NCBI GenBank assembly: GCA_024509875.1
Contig: JAMPIV010018778.1
Coordinates: forward strand, 62,001-126,000
Length of the DNA: 64,000 nucleotides
Direction: 5' to 3'
DNA from: Oreohelix idahoensis
Lineage: Eukaryota > Mollusca > Gastropoda > Stylommatophora > Oreohelicidae
A program made the position numbers and the translations under genes. The notes beneath the pieces were generated by a model, which worked only from the letters and a program-made list of their open reading frames with translations, was not told the DNA's origin and searched no databases. Every line of letters starts with the position of its first letter. The first letter of the stretch is position 1. This document shows positions 54,630-64,000 of the stretch, piece by piece.

Positions 54630-56050
54630 AAGAGAACATGAAAATAATGAGTTGGTGACGACTAGTTTCTAAATGTATCACAAAGAGAACATGAAAATAA
54701 TGAGTTGGTGACGACTAGTTTCTAAATGTATCACAAAGAGAACATGAAAATAATGAGTTGGTGACGACTAATTTCTAAATGTATCACAAAGATAGCATGA
54801 AAATAATGAGTTGGTGATGACTAGTTTCTAAATGTATCACAAAGAGAACATGAAAATAATGAGTTGGTGACGACTAGTTTCTAAATGTATCACAAAGAGA
54901 ACATGAAAATAATGAATTGGTGATGACTAATTTCTAAATGTATCACAAAGATAACATAAAAATAATGAGTTGGTGATGACTAGTTTCTAAATGTATCACA
55001 AAGAGAACATGAAAATAATGAGTTGGTGATGACTAGTTTCTAAATGTATCACAAAGAGAACATGAAAATAATGAATTGGTGACGACTAATTTCTAAATGT
55101 ATCACAAAGAGAACATGAAAATAATGAGTTGGTGACGACTAATTTCTAAATGTATCACAAAGAGAACACGGAAATAATGAGTTGGTGACAACTAGTTTCT
55201 AAATGTATCACAAAGAGAACATGAAAATAATGAGTTGGTGACGACTAGTTTCTAAATGTATCACAAAGAGAACATGAAAATAATGAGTTGGTGACGACTA
55301 GTTTCTAAATGTATCACAAAGAGAACATGGAAATAATGAATTGGTGATGACTAATTTCTAAATGTATCACAAAGATAGCATGAAAATAATGAGTTGGTGA
55401 TGACTAGTTTCTAAATGTATCACAAAGAGAACATGAAAATAATGAGTTGGTGACGACTAGTTTCTAAATGTATCACAAAGAGAACATGAAAATAATGAAT
55501 TGATGATGACTAATTTCTAAATGTATCACAAAGAGAACATGAAAATAATGAGTTGGTGATGACTAGTTTCTAAATGTATCACAAAGAGAACATGAAAATA
55601 ATGAATTGATGATGACTAATTTCTAAATGTATCACAAAGAGAACACGGAAATAATGAGTTGGTGACAACTAGTTTCTAAATGTATCACAAAGAGAACATG
55701 AAAATAATGAGTTGGTGACGACTAGTTTCTAAATGTATCACAAAGAGAACATGAAAATAATGAGTTGGTGACGACTAGTTTCTAAATGTATCACAAAGAG
55801 AACATGGAAATAATGAATTGGTGACGACTAATTTCTAAATGTATCACAAAGATAGCATGAAAATAATGAGTTGGTGATGACTAGTTTCTAAATGTATCAC
55901 AAAGAGAACATGAAAATAATGAGTTGGTGACGACTAGTTTCTAAATGTATCACAAAGAGAACATGAAAATAATGAATTGATGATGACTAATTTCTAAATG
56001 TATCACAAAGAGAACATGAAAATAATGAGTTGGTGACGACTAGTTTCTAA
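54630..56050. repeat. 53 bp minisatellite in phosphatase intron
   Basis: About 27 units of gagttggtgacgactagttt, ctaaatgtatcacaaagaga, acatgaaaataat. Units differ at a few fixed places (gacgac/gatgac, tagttt/taattt, agagaac/agatagc), and these variants recur in blocks, suggesting duplication of several units at once. Diverged units continue at 56440-56520 and 56777-57110. Confidence 0.97.
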
Positions 56051-56061
56051 ATACAAGACAA

Positions 56062-56426
56062 ACATCATTATCAATATTCTTCAGCTCCCCATGGAACATA
56101 GACCTTTAACAAATACATGCCAAGTCCTCCTGTCACATGCCATTCTTTCCAAGTTTTCCTATCATTTTCACTTCTGTTGTCAGTTCTCCTCTCCATGTGT
56201 TTTTTTGGTCTACCTTTAACTCTCTTTCCCTGTGGATTCCAGAACAAGGACTGCCTTGTAATGTTATCAAAAGGTTTCCTCAATGTGTGTCCTATCCATC
56301 ACCAGGAACCTCTTTTCATCTCTTGTTCCACCGCAACCCGTCTGGTTCTTATCATCAGTTCCACAATGGTGACCCTGTTATACCATTTCAATCCTCCTAT
56401 TCTATGGAAACTCTCATTTATGAATG
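56062..56426 (-). mobile_element. LINE 3' fragment inserted in the minisatellite, with TSD
   Basis: The minus frame has [19 protein letters not shown] and WKEWHVTGGLG. The duplication aaatacaagacaaa flanks it (about 56048-56061 and 56427-56440), so this is a true, 5'-truncated retrotransposition product. Confidence 0.85.
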
Positions 56427-56520
56427 AAATACAAGACAAAAGGAACATAAAAATAACGAATTGTTGAAGACTATTTTCTAAATACCGACAAAGAAAACAT
56501 TAAAATAATGAGTTGGTGAA

Positions 56521-56776
56521 GGATCCCGTTACACGCCACTGAGGCATACGGGGAATATGGTGTTAGGCCCATATTTTTTTAATTATCCGCACACTATGGG
56601 TGATGTGGTCAGCATCACGCCGGCCGCCTTAACCTTCCCAGAGTTGCTCTGGTACCCAAATTCATGAGGCTGGGTTGACCCCGAAGCCATTTGCGGTCTA
56701 AAAAATCCCACCTCAACTGGGGATCGAACCATGGACCACTGAGCTAGGAAGCCAGTGCACTAACTACTGCTCCTGT
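56521..56776 (-). mobile_element. SINE C copy inserted in the minisatellite, with TSD
   Basis: Full body ggatcccgttacacgccact to ccagtgcactaactactgct with the B-box ggatcgaacc. The flank gttggtgaag is repeated at 56512-56521 and 56777-56786. Confidence 0.85.
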
Positions 56777-57115
56777 GTTGGTGAAGACTAATTCCTAAAT
56801 ACCTGACAAAGAGTTGTTGAAAACTAGCTTCTAGATATGGGACAACAAGAACATGGAAATAATGAGTTGGTGAAGACTAGCTTCTAAATATGTGACAAAG
56901 AGAACATGAAAGTAATGAGCTAGTGAAGACTACTTTTTAAATACATGATAAAAAGGTCATGAAAATAATGAGTTGGTGAAGACTAGTTTCTAAATGTGTC
57001 ACAAAGAGAACATGAAAATAATGAGTGCATGAAGACTACTTTCTAAATATGTCACAAAGAGAACATGAAAATAATGAGTTGGTGAAGACTACTAAACGCG
57101 ACAAAGAGATCATAA
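56777..57115. repeat. Diverged units of the 53 bp minisatellite
   Basis: Six or seven units of the type gagttggtgaagactagctt, ctaaatatgtgacaaagaga, clearly related to but distinct from the main array. Confidence 0.85.
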
Positions 57116-57191
57116 AAAATAATGTAATTTCTAAAAAATTAGCTACAAGATATCAACTGGTCTCATCAATATGCATCAAAAATGAATTTAC

Positions 57192-58167
57192 TTTTGAAAA
57201 ATTAGCCTCCAGAAATCCACAATAGTCTTGTCATCAAACGGACTTTGAGCTGCAATGTATGTTGGCCCCTTTTTGTAGCCAGGAATGTAGCTGGCATTGA
57301 TGTAGGTTCTTCGCGAACTGCTATCAGGTTTGAGCTTGACAAGTCCATGGTCATATGGCAGGAGATGAGGAAACCTGTTGAGACCTTTGTTTCGCTGAGC
57401 CACATTATCTGCTGACCTTCGGAATTTGTGAGGTAGGTTGTGAAATTCATCACCGAAGGAGACTTTTGGTGCATTCAGATAAGGAACAGTTTCTTTACCC
57501 ATTAGTGGATACTGATCTTCTTTATAAACAAGATGTCTTCCAGCAATTATATGTCTACTGTCTTTTATATTATAAATGCTGCTCCAGTAGTTTTCTGGTT
57601 CATAATCATCCACCGACTTAGGAACAGCAACCGCATTTTTGTCATCTTCTTGGATCTCATAAGGGTTAAACCTGTTTCTTCTTTTCCACCACCAATACAA
57701 GAAAATCAGTAAGATGATGAAGAGAATGAAAAGAACAAGAGCAACAATGACACCAATGTAAACATCTTTGTTATCTTGGCTAGCAATAAACGGCACTGTC
57801 TTGACAGGAGGTGTCAAGCTGGAGTAGCTATATTTAGTGATGCCACTAGCGTTACTTATCACTACATAGTGAACAGTGTACAGCGTCTCTTTTTCTAATG
57901 GCTTGTTGACATAACTCCCATACACCATGCCATCACCAACAACAAACGTCATTTTCTGCGTCACGTAATCCTGTGTCAGCTGGGCTGTGACATATCCTGG
58001 AACTCCCGCAACTCGCTTGCGTCTGCTACTAGAGGCCACTTCCACTTGTAGCTGATAGGCTGTGAGTGGGGCGTCTGTTAAGATCACTGGCTCAATAGCA
58101 ACGGCAATTGTTGTGTACGTGGCGTTGACAAACAATGGGGCTGCCGGCTTGCGAGGTGTGTTGTGTT
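57192..58167 (-). CDS. Receptor tyrosine phosphatase exon: FN3, transmembrane helix, start of D1
   Basis: Acceptor TTTTTCTGTGCAG above 58167, donor AAAA|GTAAAT at 57192/57191; 976 bp, enters in phase 1 and leaves in phase 2. It begins NTPRKPAAPLFVNATYTTIA (FN3-like), then a basic SSRRKR motif that resembles the furin site of LAR and mu-type receptors. Next are the end of the FN3 domain, one membrane segment (VYIGVIVALVLFILFIILL with IFLYWWW and KRRNR as stop-transfer), a juxtamembrane region, and the N-terminal part of D1: FRRSADNVAQRNKGLNRFPH, LLPYDHGLVKL, TYINASYIPGYKKG, FWRLIFQ. The pTyr-loop tyrosine (NRY in active PTPs) is Phe here. The open frame ends at the donor, confirming the exon edge. 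Confidence 0.93.
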
Positions 58168-58261
58168 CTGCACAGAAAAATGTATCATAAAATCCTTTGA
58201 GTATCCATTTGTTGTTTACATTTATAAAGTAAAAAAAAAGTTAGTCCCCTAGCAGATAATG

Positions 58262-58390
58262 TCGTAGGGGAGTGAAGTGCTAGAGAGTTTACTATACTAG
58301 GTCCAGCATTGTGGTGGGGGTGACAAGTTCCCTTTCTCACTGCCTTTTCTTTCCCTAACTCAAGTGCTAAGTCAGGTACTCATTTACTTG
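58262..58390 (-). mobile_element. SINE B copy, head missing
   Basis: gaagtgctagagagtttact, ctaggtccagcattgtggtg and ttccctaactcaagtgctaa; cut by SINE C on the right. Confidence 0.75.
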
Positions 58391-58612
58391 GGAATATGGT
58401 GTTAGGCCCATATTTTCTTGACCATCGGCACACTAGGGGTGATGTGGTCAGCATCACATCGGCCGCCTTAACCTTCCCATAGATGCTCTGATACCCAGTT
58501 CATGAGGCTGGGTCGACCCTGGAGCCGTTTGCGGTCTAAAAAATCCCACCTCAACTGGGGATTGAACCATGGACCACCGATCTAGGAAGCCAGTGCACTA
58601 ACCACTACTCAT
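58386..58612 (-). mobile_element. SINE C copy, probably inserted into SINE B
   Basis: tgggaatatggtgttaggcc to agtgcactaaccactactc with B-box ggattgaaccatgg. A possible 7 bp duplication tactcat flanks it, which would date it after the SINE B. Confidence 0.75.
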
Positions 58613-58779
58613 ATATTAAGTAGATTAGTCATAATTCGAGCTTATATAAAAAAACTTATATAAAAGTATAATGAAAAATGTTACGTTTTAAATTGTAGAC
58701 AATGTCCACGGACCATTTAGAATCCACTCATGGACCCCAAAGGTCAGTGGACCACAAATTAATAAACCGTGAACTACAG

Positions 58780-58925
58780 AATATAACTGAAATCAGCCAT
58801 CTAAGGCAGAAAGGCACCTCTGGTAAGGAGGCTCATGACGCAAAACAACAACTAAAAAATTAGACTTTCATAAATCGGGTGCTTGCGTAGAAGAGAAGAA
58901 CTAAAATGGACATGCCACAGGCGTA
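58780..58925 (+). mobile_element. LINE fragment (LFWNPQGKR family, upstream part)
   Basis: cagccatctaaggcagaaag and tagactttcataaatcgggt match 61925-62040. Truncated on the right. Confidence 0.6.
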
Positions 58926-59039
58926 ATCTTTCATTGTCTACTCAGAGACTCTCCGGAACGAAACAAGCCAAAGTTTTAATGTCACTCCCTTTTTCTACTT
59001 GCAAATAGTACACTTCACTTAAACATTAGCACTGCAGCA

Positions 59040-60510
59040 AATTTCTTAACAGTTAAAATTTACTTGCGACAAAAGTAGTTTAGATTTATGAGAACTGACT
59101 TTTACCAGTGATAAAAATTTGTAATAGTTAACATACAAATTTATCTATGGCTGAAGCCTCTTTCAGTTACGCTTTTCTTTTGTAAAGTCTACGAGAGTTA
59201 ACATGACATTTACTAGTGGTGATGAGAATTAACTTTTATCTGTATTAAAAGTTTCTAAGAGTTAGCATAGCATCATTTACCTGTGATAAAATTCTCTTTT
59301 AGCTACACTTATCTATGGTAAAAGTGTATGAGGGTAATATTTACCTGAAGTGAAAGGTTATGAGAGTTATCATTTACCTGTGGTTAAAGTTTATGAGAGT
59401 TAACATTTACCTGTGGCTAAAGTTTATGAGAGTTAAGTTCCAGTTAACATTTGCCTGTGGCTAAAGTTTATGAGAGTTAACATTTACCTGTGGCTAAAGT
59501 TTATGAGAGTTAACATTTACTTGTGGCTAAAGTTTATGAGAGTTATCCTTTACCTGTGCCTCAAATTTGTAAGTTAACATTTACATGTGGTTAAAGGTTA
59601 TGAGAGTTAACATTGTCATTTACACGTGGTTAAAGTTTATGACAGTTAACATGTATATGTGGCTGAAGGTTATGAGAGTTAACATTTACAAGTGGCTAAA
59701 GGGTATGAGAGTTTACCTGTGGCTAAAGTTTATGAGTTATCAGTTACATGTGACTAAAGGTTGTGAGAGTTAACATTTACCTGTGGCTAAAGGTTATGAT
59801 AGTTAACTTTTAGATGTTGCTAAAGGTTATGAGAGTTAACATTTAACTGTGGTTAGTTTATGAAAGTTAACATTTACATGTGGCTAAAGTTTATGAGAGT
59901 TAACATTTACACGTGGTTAAAGTTTATTGAAAGATATGCAGAGGATGCTGATCAGAACGTGAGCGACTTATATTAAAATAAACTATGTGAAAATGTCTCA
60001 GACATGTTTCTAAGTATGGGACTGTACTACGACGTTATAGACCGTCATATTGATGCCTTATATGCATGAACATATTCTCTCTGAACTTTAAGTGGAGCTG
60101 TCCAGATGTTAAATAAAGTATATTGTGATTCGTCCAACCTGGCTTTGAGAAGTGATTCGTATTTTTAAAGTTACGGTGTTCGGGCGGGGACTGAAAAGGT
60201 CATACCCCAATCGACACTTGCTATCAAACAGTGTCCTAATTAATATATAATATATTCAACAAATATATCTGCAAGAAAGCCACACGTATCAAGAACACAT
60301 TCAACAAATCCGACCCGTATCAGTGGCTAAAGTTTATGAAAGTTAACATTTATATGTGGCTAAAGTTTATAAGTGTTAACATTTACAAGTGGTTAAAGTT
60401 TATGAGTTATTATTTACCTGTGGCTAAAAAGTTTATGAGAGTTATCATTTATATGTGGCTAAAGTTTATGACAGTTAACATTTATATGTGGCTAAAGTTT
60501 ATAAGTTAAC
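59040..60510. repeat. 33 bp minisatellite containing splice-donor copies
   Basis: Units read agttaacatttacctgtggc taaagtttatgag (33 bp). Conservation is good at about 59360-59935 and 60315-60510 and poor to the left. On the minus strand each good unit carries CCACAG|GTAAATG, the same 12 bases as the donor of the neighbouring FN3 exon (60511-60522). Exact copies lie at 59372, 59405, 59482, 59775 and 60412 (start positions). The segment 59940-60314 is an unrecognised insertion without a clear duplication. Confidence 0.93.
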
Positions 60511-60516
60511 ATTTAC

Positions 60517-60691
60517 CTGTGGTAAAAGTCTCAGAAGCTGTGGTCAATATTCCATCAACTGTCTTGGCCGTGATTCCAACAGTATAAGGTGTAAAAGGGG
60601 TCAAGTTACATTCCTGGTAGCTTCGAGATGTTGTTGGTAGCTCTGTCGTTGTGATAGGAGATGTGTCCTCAAGAGTTCTCTTCAGGGTTAA
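60517..60691 (-). CDS. Receptor tyrosine phosphatase exon: FN3 domain piece
   Basis: Acceptor CATTCCATTGTAG above 60691, donor CCACAG|GTAAATG at 60517/60516; 175 bp, phase 0 to phase 1. It encodes LTLKRTLEDTSPITTTELPT, then CNLTPFTPYTVGITAKTVDG and ASETFTT. The L-PxTxYxVxIxA pattern is the typical F-strand region of a fibronectin type III repeat. It has no ATG-initiated ORF and was found from splice sites and frame: its phase matches the next exon exactly. It is the most upstream exon that I can support; the signal peptide and remaining ectodomain lie to the right of it, not seen, probably beyond the window. Confidence 0.85.
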
Positions 60692-61320
60692 CTACAATGG
60701 AATGATAGAAGTAAAAATATCATGTTCTCATCAGGTTTAACTACAATGGAATGACAGAAGTAAAAATTGCATGTATTTATTCGTCTTTTTTATATAGCTG
60801 CTGCCATCAAGACACACATTTTAATGCATTTCCTACTAAAATGTAGAAGTATGAACAACAGAAAACCAATCTTAGACTATTTACAGGCATGCAATTCATC
60901 CATAACTGTGGAACAGGTATTTGAGAATACCTAGAGAGACCTAGAGAATTGCACAATATAGTAAAATAGTATATAACAAGAACTAAAATTAATTAACTAA
61001 AATGAGGATCAATGATGGTGTGAGGATAAGGGGTAGTCTGATGGAGTGCTTGTGTGGATGATGGCAGATAATTGATGGATTGGGTGTGATCTCAAACACC
61101 CCCGGGCTTTCTCAGTCCGTTTCACCTTGTTAACAACAGGGCAGTTATGCAAGACTTTACTTTGTTTTTTTCGTTCATTTTTTGTTTTATTTTTATTGTT
61201 TGTTTGTCTCTTGGAAAGGGGAGGTCACGCACACATACACAATTTTGGTTTTGAGTTACTCTATTTGGGATGAGTGTTGGGGGGAAGAAGTTACTATATT
61301 ATATTAAATTTATTACACTA
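60692..61320. other. Phosphatase intron or upstream sequence, no gene seen
   Basis: Just upstream of the acceptor, caggtttaactacaatggaatga is duplicated (60683-60702 and 60733-60752). The rest is AT-rich, without exons that I can support. Confidence 0.5.
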
Positions 61321-61332
61321 TATATCCTAATT

Positions 61333-61804
61333 GGTTTTAAGGATTATCTTCACTGCACACGGACAACTCCATCAGTGCTCCGATCTCCTCCCTTAGATCA
61401 CACAAGGAGGATCTCAGACCAGTGCATGAAATTCGTAGCACTGGCGAGAATCGCAATGTGTGTACATAGGAATCACACATTCTATAAATATATTTGTGGG
61501 TAGGTTTCTAGTTTTTAAATTTTGCCAGGGCATTGGCCTTGTGGCCTACTCTTTACGATTTCCAACTGCCGTGGAATTTTTAACGTGCGCAACTTGCACA
61601 CGGGACGTCCTATTTTTTCACCCTTATCCGAGAGGGCTAGGCATCCGATCTCACTACCCAGGAGACCAGGGGAAGTATGACATCATTAGGACCACTGGTT
61701 CTGAAAAAAATATTTCCATAAATTATATTCCCTGTACTGAGAATCGAACCTGGTACTTCTAGAATTTGAGGCGGACGCCAAACCTCTTAGCCACTTCGAA
61801 CCCC
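61333..61804 (-). mobile_element. tRNA-derived SINE F, full copy with 12 bp TSD
   Basis: On minus the head has the A-box TGGCTAAGAGG (61793-61783) and the B-box GGTTCGATTCTC. The body follows and the tail ends in CTTAAAACC. The duplication tatatcctaatt lies at 61321-61332 and 61805-61816. 472 bp, long for a SINE. Confidence 0.88.
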
Positions 61805-61924
61805 TATATCCTAATTATAACCCTTCAAGGGTTGAACGGGATAATTTGTTTTCCAAAAAAGTATATTTTAAGCCACAAAAATTTCAACACTAACAGATAG
61901 GTCAACAACAAAAAATAATTCAAC

Positions 61925-62325
61925 TCAGCCATCCAAGACAGAAGAAGGTCCTCTTGTAAGGAGACTCGTGATGCCAGGCAACAACAAAGAAGTTATAGAC
62001 TTTCATAAATGGGTGCTTGCATAGAACAGAAGGACTGAAATGGTACGACATGATTACTCATCAGACAAGTGCCTGTGGAATGAGAGATGTGAAGAAAATG
62101 CTGGCAATGGTTAGGACACTCACTGATAGCATTAACAAGCAGTCCTTGTTCTGGAATCCCCAGGGTAAGAGAGTCAGAGGAAGCTCTATAAAACACATGG
62201 AGAAGAGAACTGGAGACAGACATAAAAGGGATGAGGAAGGCATGGAATGGATGGCACAAGACAGGAGGATTTGGCCTACGTTTGTTGAAGGCCTATGCTC
62301 CTTGGGGAGCTGAGAGGCGGTGATA
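61925..62325 (+). mobile_element. LINE 3' fragment (LFWNPQGKR family), longest copy
   Basis: An open frame with [39 protein letters not shown] and MAQDRRIWPTFVEGLCSLGS, preceded by about 100 bp of the shared upstream part. Confidence 0.8.
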
Positions 62326-62429
62326 ATGATGATTGTTGGGAGAATTAGTGGTTCTCATGGACAATTTGAGTAATGTGTGTGATGACGAAGGCATTTCTCT
62401 TACATATTTAAGTCACTGCTTCTTTTTCT

Positions 62430-63180
62430 TCTTCTTCTTCTCGTATACTCGTACAAAATTGAGTTTGTTATATTTTGTGTAAACGTAAGGACATTTGTGA
62501 ATACTGAGAAATTCTCTTTTTATAGTTGTCATATGTGGTATTGTCAGTCATTTTTCTTCTTCTTCTTCAAGTACCATGCCTAGTGGCGTAGGAGATCATG
62601 TCTCTCCACAAATTCCTGTCTCCAGTACAATTTATCAATTCTGCTGTTGACCTCTTTCTATGCCACGATGTCAAACTGTCCAGTATTTGCTCTCTTTGCC
62701 TTCCCATATCTCTTTTTCCTTCAATCTTACCTGTTGTTACGATATATTCCAGCTGTCCTCTTCTCATAACATGCCCAAAAAAAGTGGATTGCTTCTTTCT
62801 AACTTGTGAAATAAGTTTCCTTTGTGCATTGGCCTCTTTCAGGACATCCTCATTACTCTTTTTGGCTGTCCATGGTATTTTTAACATTCTTCTGTAAAAC
62901 CACATCTCTGTGGCCTCTAGTGCCTTCCCTGTTTGTTTACTAATTGTCCATGACTCACTCCCATATGTCAGGATTGGTTCTATATAACAAAGAAGAACTC
63001 TCTTTCTTACTTACAATGACAAAGATTTGTTGCATAAAAATACTCTTCATTTTATAGAATGCTGCTTTTGACTGAGCTATTCTGCTCTTCACTTTCACCC
63101 ATTGTTATTAATGTGCCCAAAGTATTTGAATTTATTGACTTGTTTTAAAACGGTTCTATTTACTTTGATTGTGCAGATCA
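62430..63180 (-). pseudogene. LINE ORF2 C-terminal part and 3' UTR (SYATRHGT family)
   Basis: Minus strand, open at 62905-62567: FYRRMLKIPWTAKKSNEDVL, QSTFFGHVMRRGQLEYIVTT, WRDMISYATRHGT and a stop. Upstream to about 63180 the RT thumb is present with frameshifts. The 3' UTR runs to about 62430. Better preserved than the inverted partner at 29840-30510. Confidence 0.82.
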
Positions 63181-63199
63181 CTGCATTGATCTAATTTTC

Positions 63200-63335
63200 C
63201 CCCCATTTTTTTTTTAAAGTATCCCATTCAACCCTTGATGGGTTATAATTAGGACTTACTTACTTAGTCATTCCCCTTCTACAGTGAGGTGTAGAGGTTA
63301 TAATTAGGACATATAGTGTAATAAATTCAAGACAA
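63200..63335 (-). repeat. Inverted copy of the segment around SINE F, with LINE stub
   Basis: Matches 61295-61332 plus 61805-61860 in inverse. It is interrupted by 41 bp (63256-63296) of the WETKSQ LINE 3' end, flanked by the 14 bp duplication gttataattaggac (63242-63255 and 63297-63310). Confidence 0.8.
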
Positions 63336-63544
63336 TTAAACCAGATTTCCTATGTCCAAATATAGTATTATCTTCTGCCCTCCAATCAGTCCAAATATAG
63401 TAAATCAATAAAGCACAACATATTTGGAGCCCCTTTGGTTGGTGGGCAATCCACAGAACGTTACTACATCCCCCCCCCCCTTTTAGCTTGAAATCCCAGA
63501 TGTGGGATTCCTTTAAATAAATTAAGGGGCTGCTGTAAAACTGG

Positions 63545-63990
63545 TAATGAATATAAGTTTATAAACTAATAAAACGGTATTGAATCAGTTTTACAAATAA
63601 CAGTTCACATGAGACAAGGGACGTTTCGGGTTTTACCCTTCGTCAGCCACAAACAAGTGACAAAGACAAAAATTACATATAGGTACTACAAAACTATACA
63701 ATGATGAGAAATATACAACAAAAGGGTGATACAAGCAGATGGAAAAAGTAAACAACAACAGTGATGAGAGAAAAAAAGAACAATAACAATACAAGAAAAC
63801 CGTAAAATCTAAAAGAAATACTGAAACAAGAAAGTAAATAATCAACGAAACGAAAAAAAGAAGAATAAACAAAACTGTGGAACTAGTAAAATAAAGCTTA
63901 GCTCGATCCAATGAATCTGTGGAAGAAAGCGGTAGTCTCTTGTCACAGAAATCACAAGGAAGTGATGTACGATAGCGACAAAACAAGAGA
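63545..63990 (-). mobile_element. Penelope-like 3' repeat with hammerhead-like core
   Basis: On minus: ctgacgaagggtaaaaccc, gaaacgtccc, then catgtgaactgttatttgta. Upstream (to about 63900) matches 39880-40100 inverted. A 117-codon minus ORF here is Phe/Leu/Ser-rich low complexity and is not taken as a gene. Confidence 0.5.
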
Positions 63991-64000
63991 TATAAAAAGA

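Noticed and set aside
63633..63986. 117-codon minus ORF with hydrophobic stretches, possible membrane protein
   Set aside because: Phe/Leu/Ser-rich low complexity within a repeat also present at 39876-40200, where the frame differs.

Overview
The window is nuclear DNA from an animal. The evidence is spliced genes with GT-AG introns, a multi-exon receptor tyrosine phosphatase, tRNA-derived SINEs and many families of non-LTR retrotransposons. The mix of mobile elements reminds me of lophotrochozoan, perhaps molluscan, genomes; that is an impression, not a proof. Host coding sequence is sparse. Most of the window is mobile-element debris, long (TA)n tracts and minisatellites.

Region by region. 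0.2-7 kb: a broken Ty3/gypsy gag-protease-RT remnant (minus strand), a 28-31 bp minisatellite, a piggyBac transposase fragment, and two copies of an LTR-like repeat, one of which lacks exactly a GT-AG intron. 7-15 kb: no genes; SINEs, LINE tails and an unclassified interspersed repeat that I call Rep A. 15.4-17.2 kb: a Tc1 element with an intact DD34E transposase, set inside a (TA)n tract. 17.45-18.2 kb: the first host gene, a 236-residue protein ending in a ubiquitin-like domain with a free LRGG terminus. 18.7-19.2 kb: a trinucleotide tract. 20.5-26.1 kb: a young endonuclease/RT LINE split by a 2,771 bp piggyBac element at a clean TTAA. 26-44 kb: nested SINEs, LINE mosaics, MITEs and minisatellites. 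44.6-47.4 kb: a decayed LINE on the minus strand.

48.5-60.7 kb: the second host gene, on the minus strand. Four exons join in a consistent frame (about 832 codons) into part of a receptor protein tyrosine phosphatase: FN3 repeats, a transmembrane helix, D1 and D2. D1 keeps the HCX5R loop but has WPA in place of WPD; D2 has lost the loop arginine. The last exon and the upstream exons are not identified. Its introns carry a 53 bp minisatellite, a 33 bp minisatellite that repeats the neighbouring splice donor, and several LINE and SINE insertions. 61-64 kb: SINE, LINE and Penelope-like repeat copies.

The two host genes have no visible functional link. The other features are mobile elements, and their nesting gives a relative order of insertion. 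The most unusual observations are the spliced LTR copy, the natural substrate-trap-like phosphatase domain, the ubiquitin-like protein, the palindrome-rich piggyBac ends and the array of decoy splice donors.
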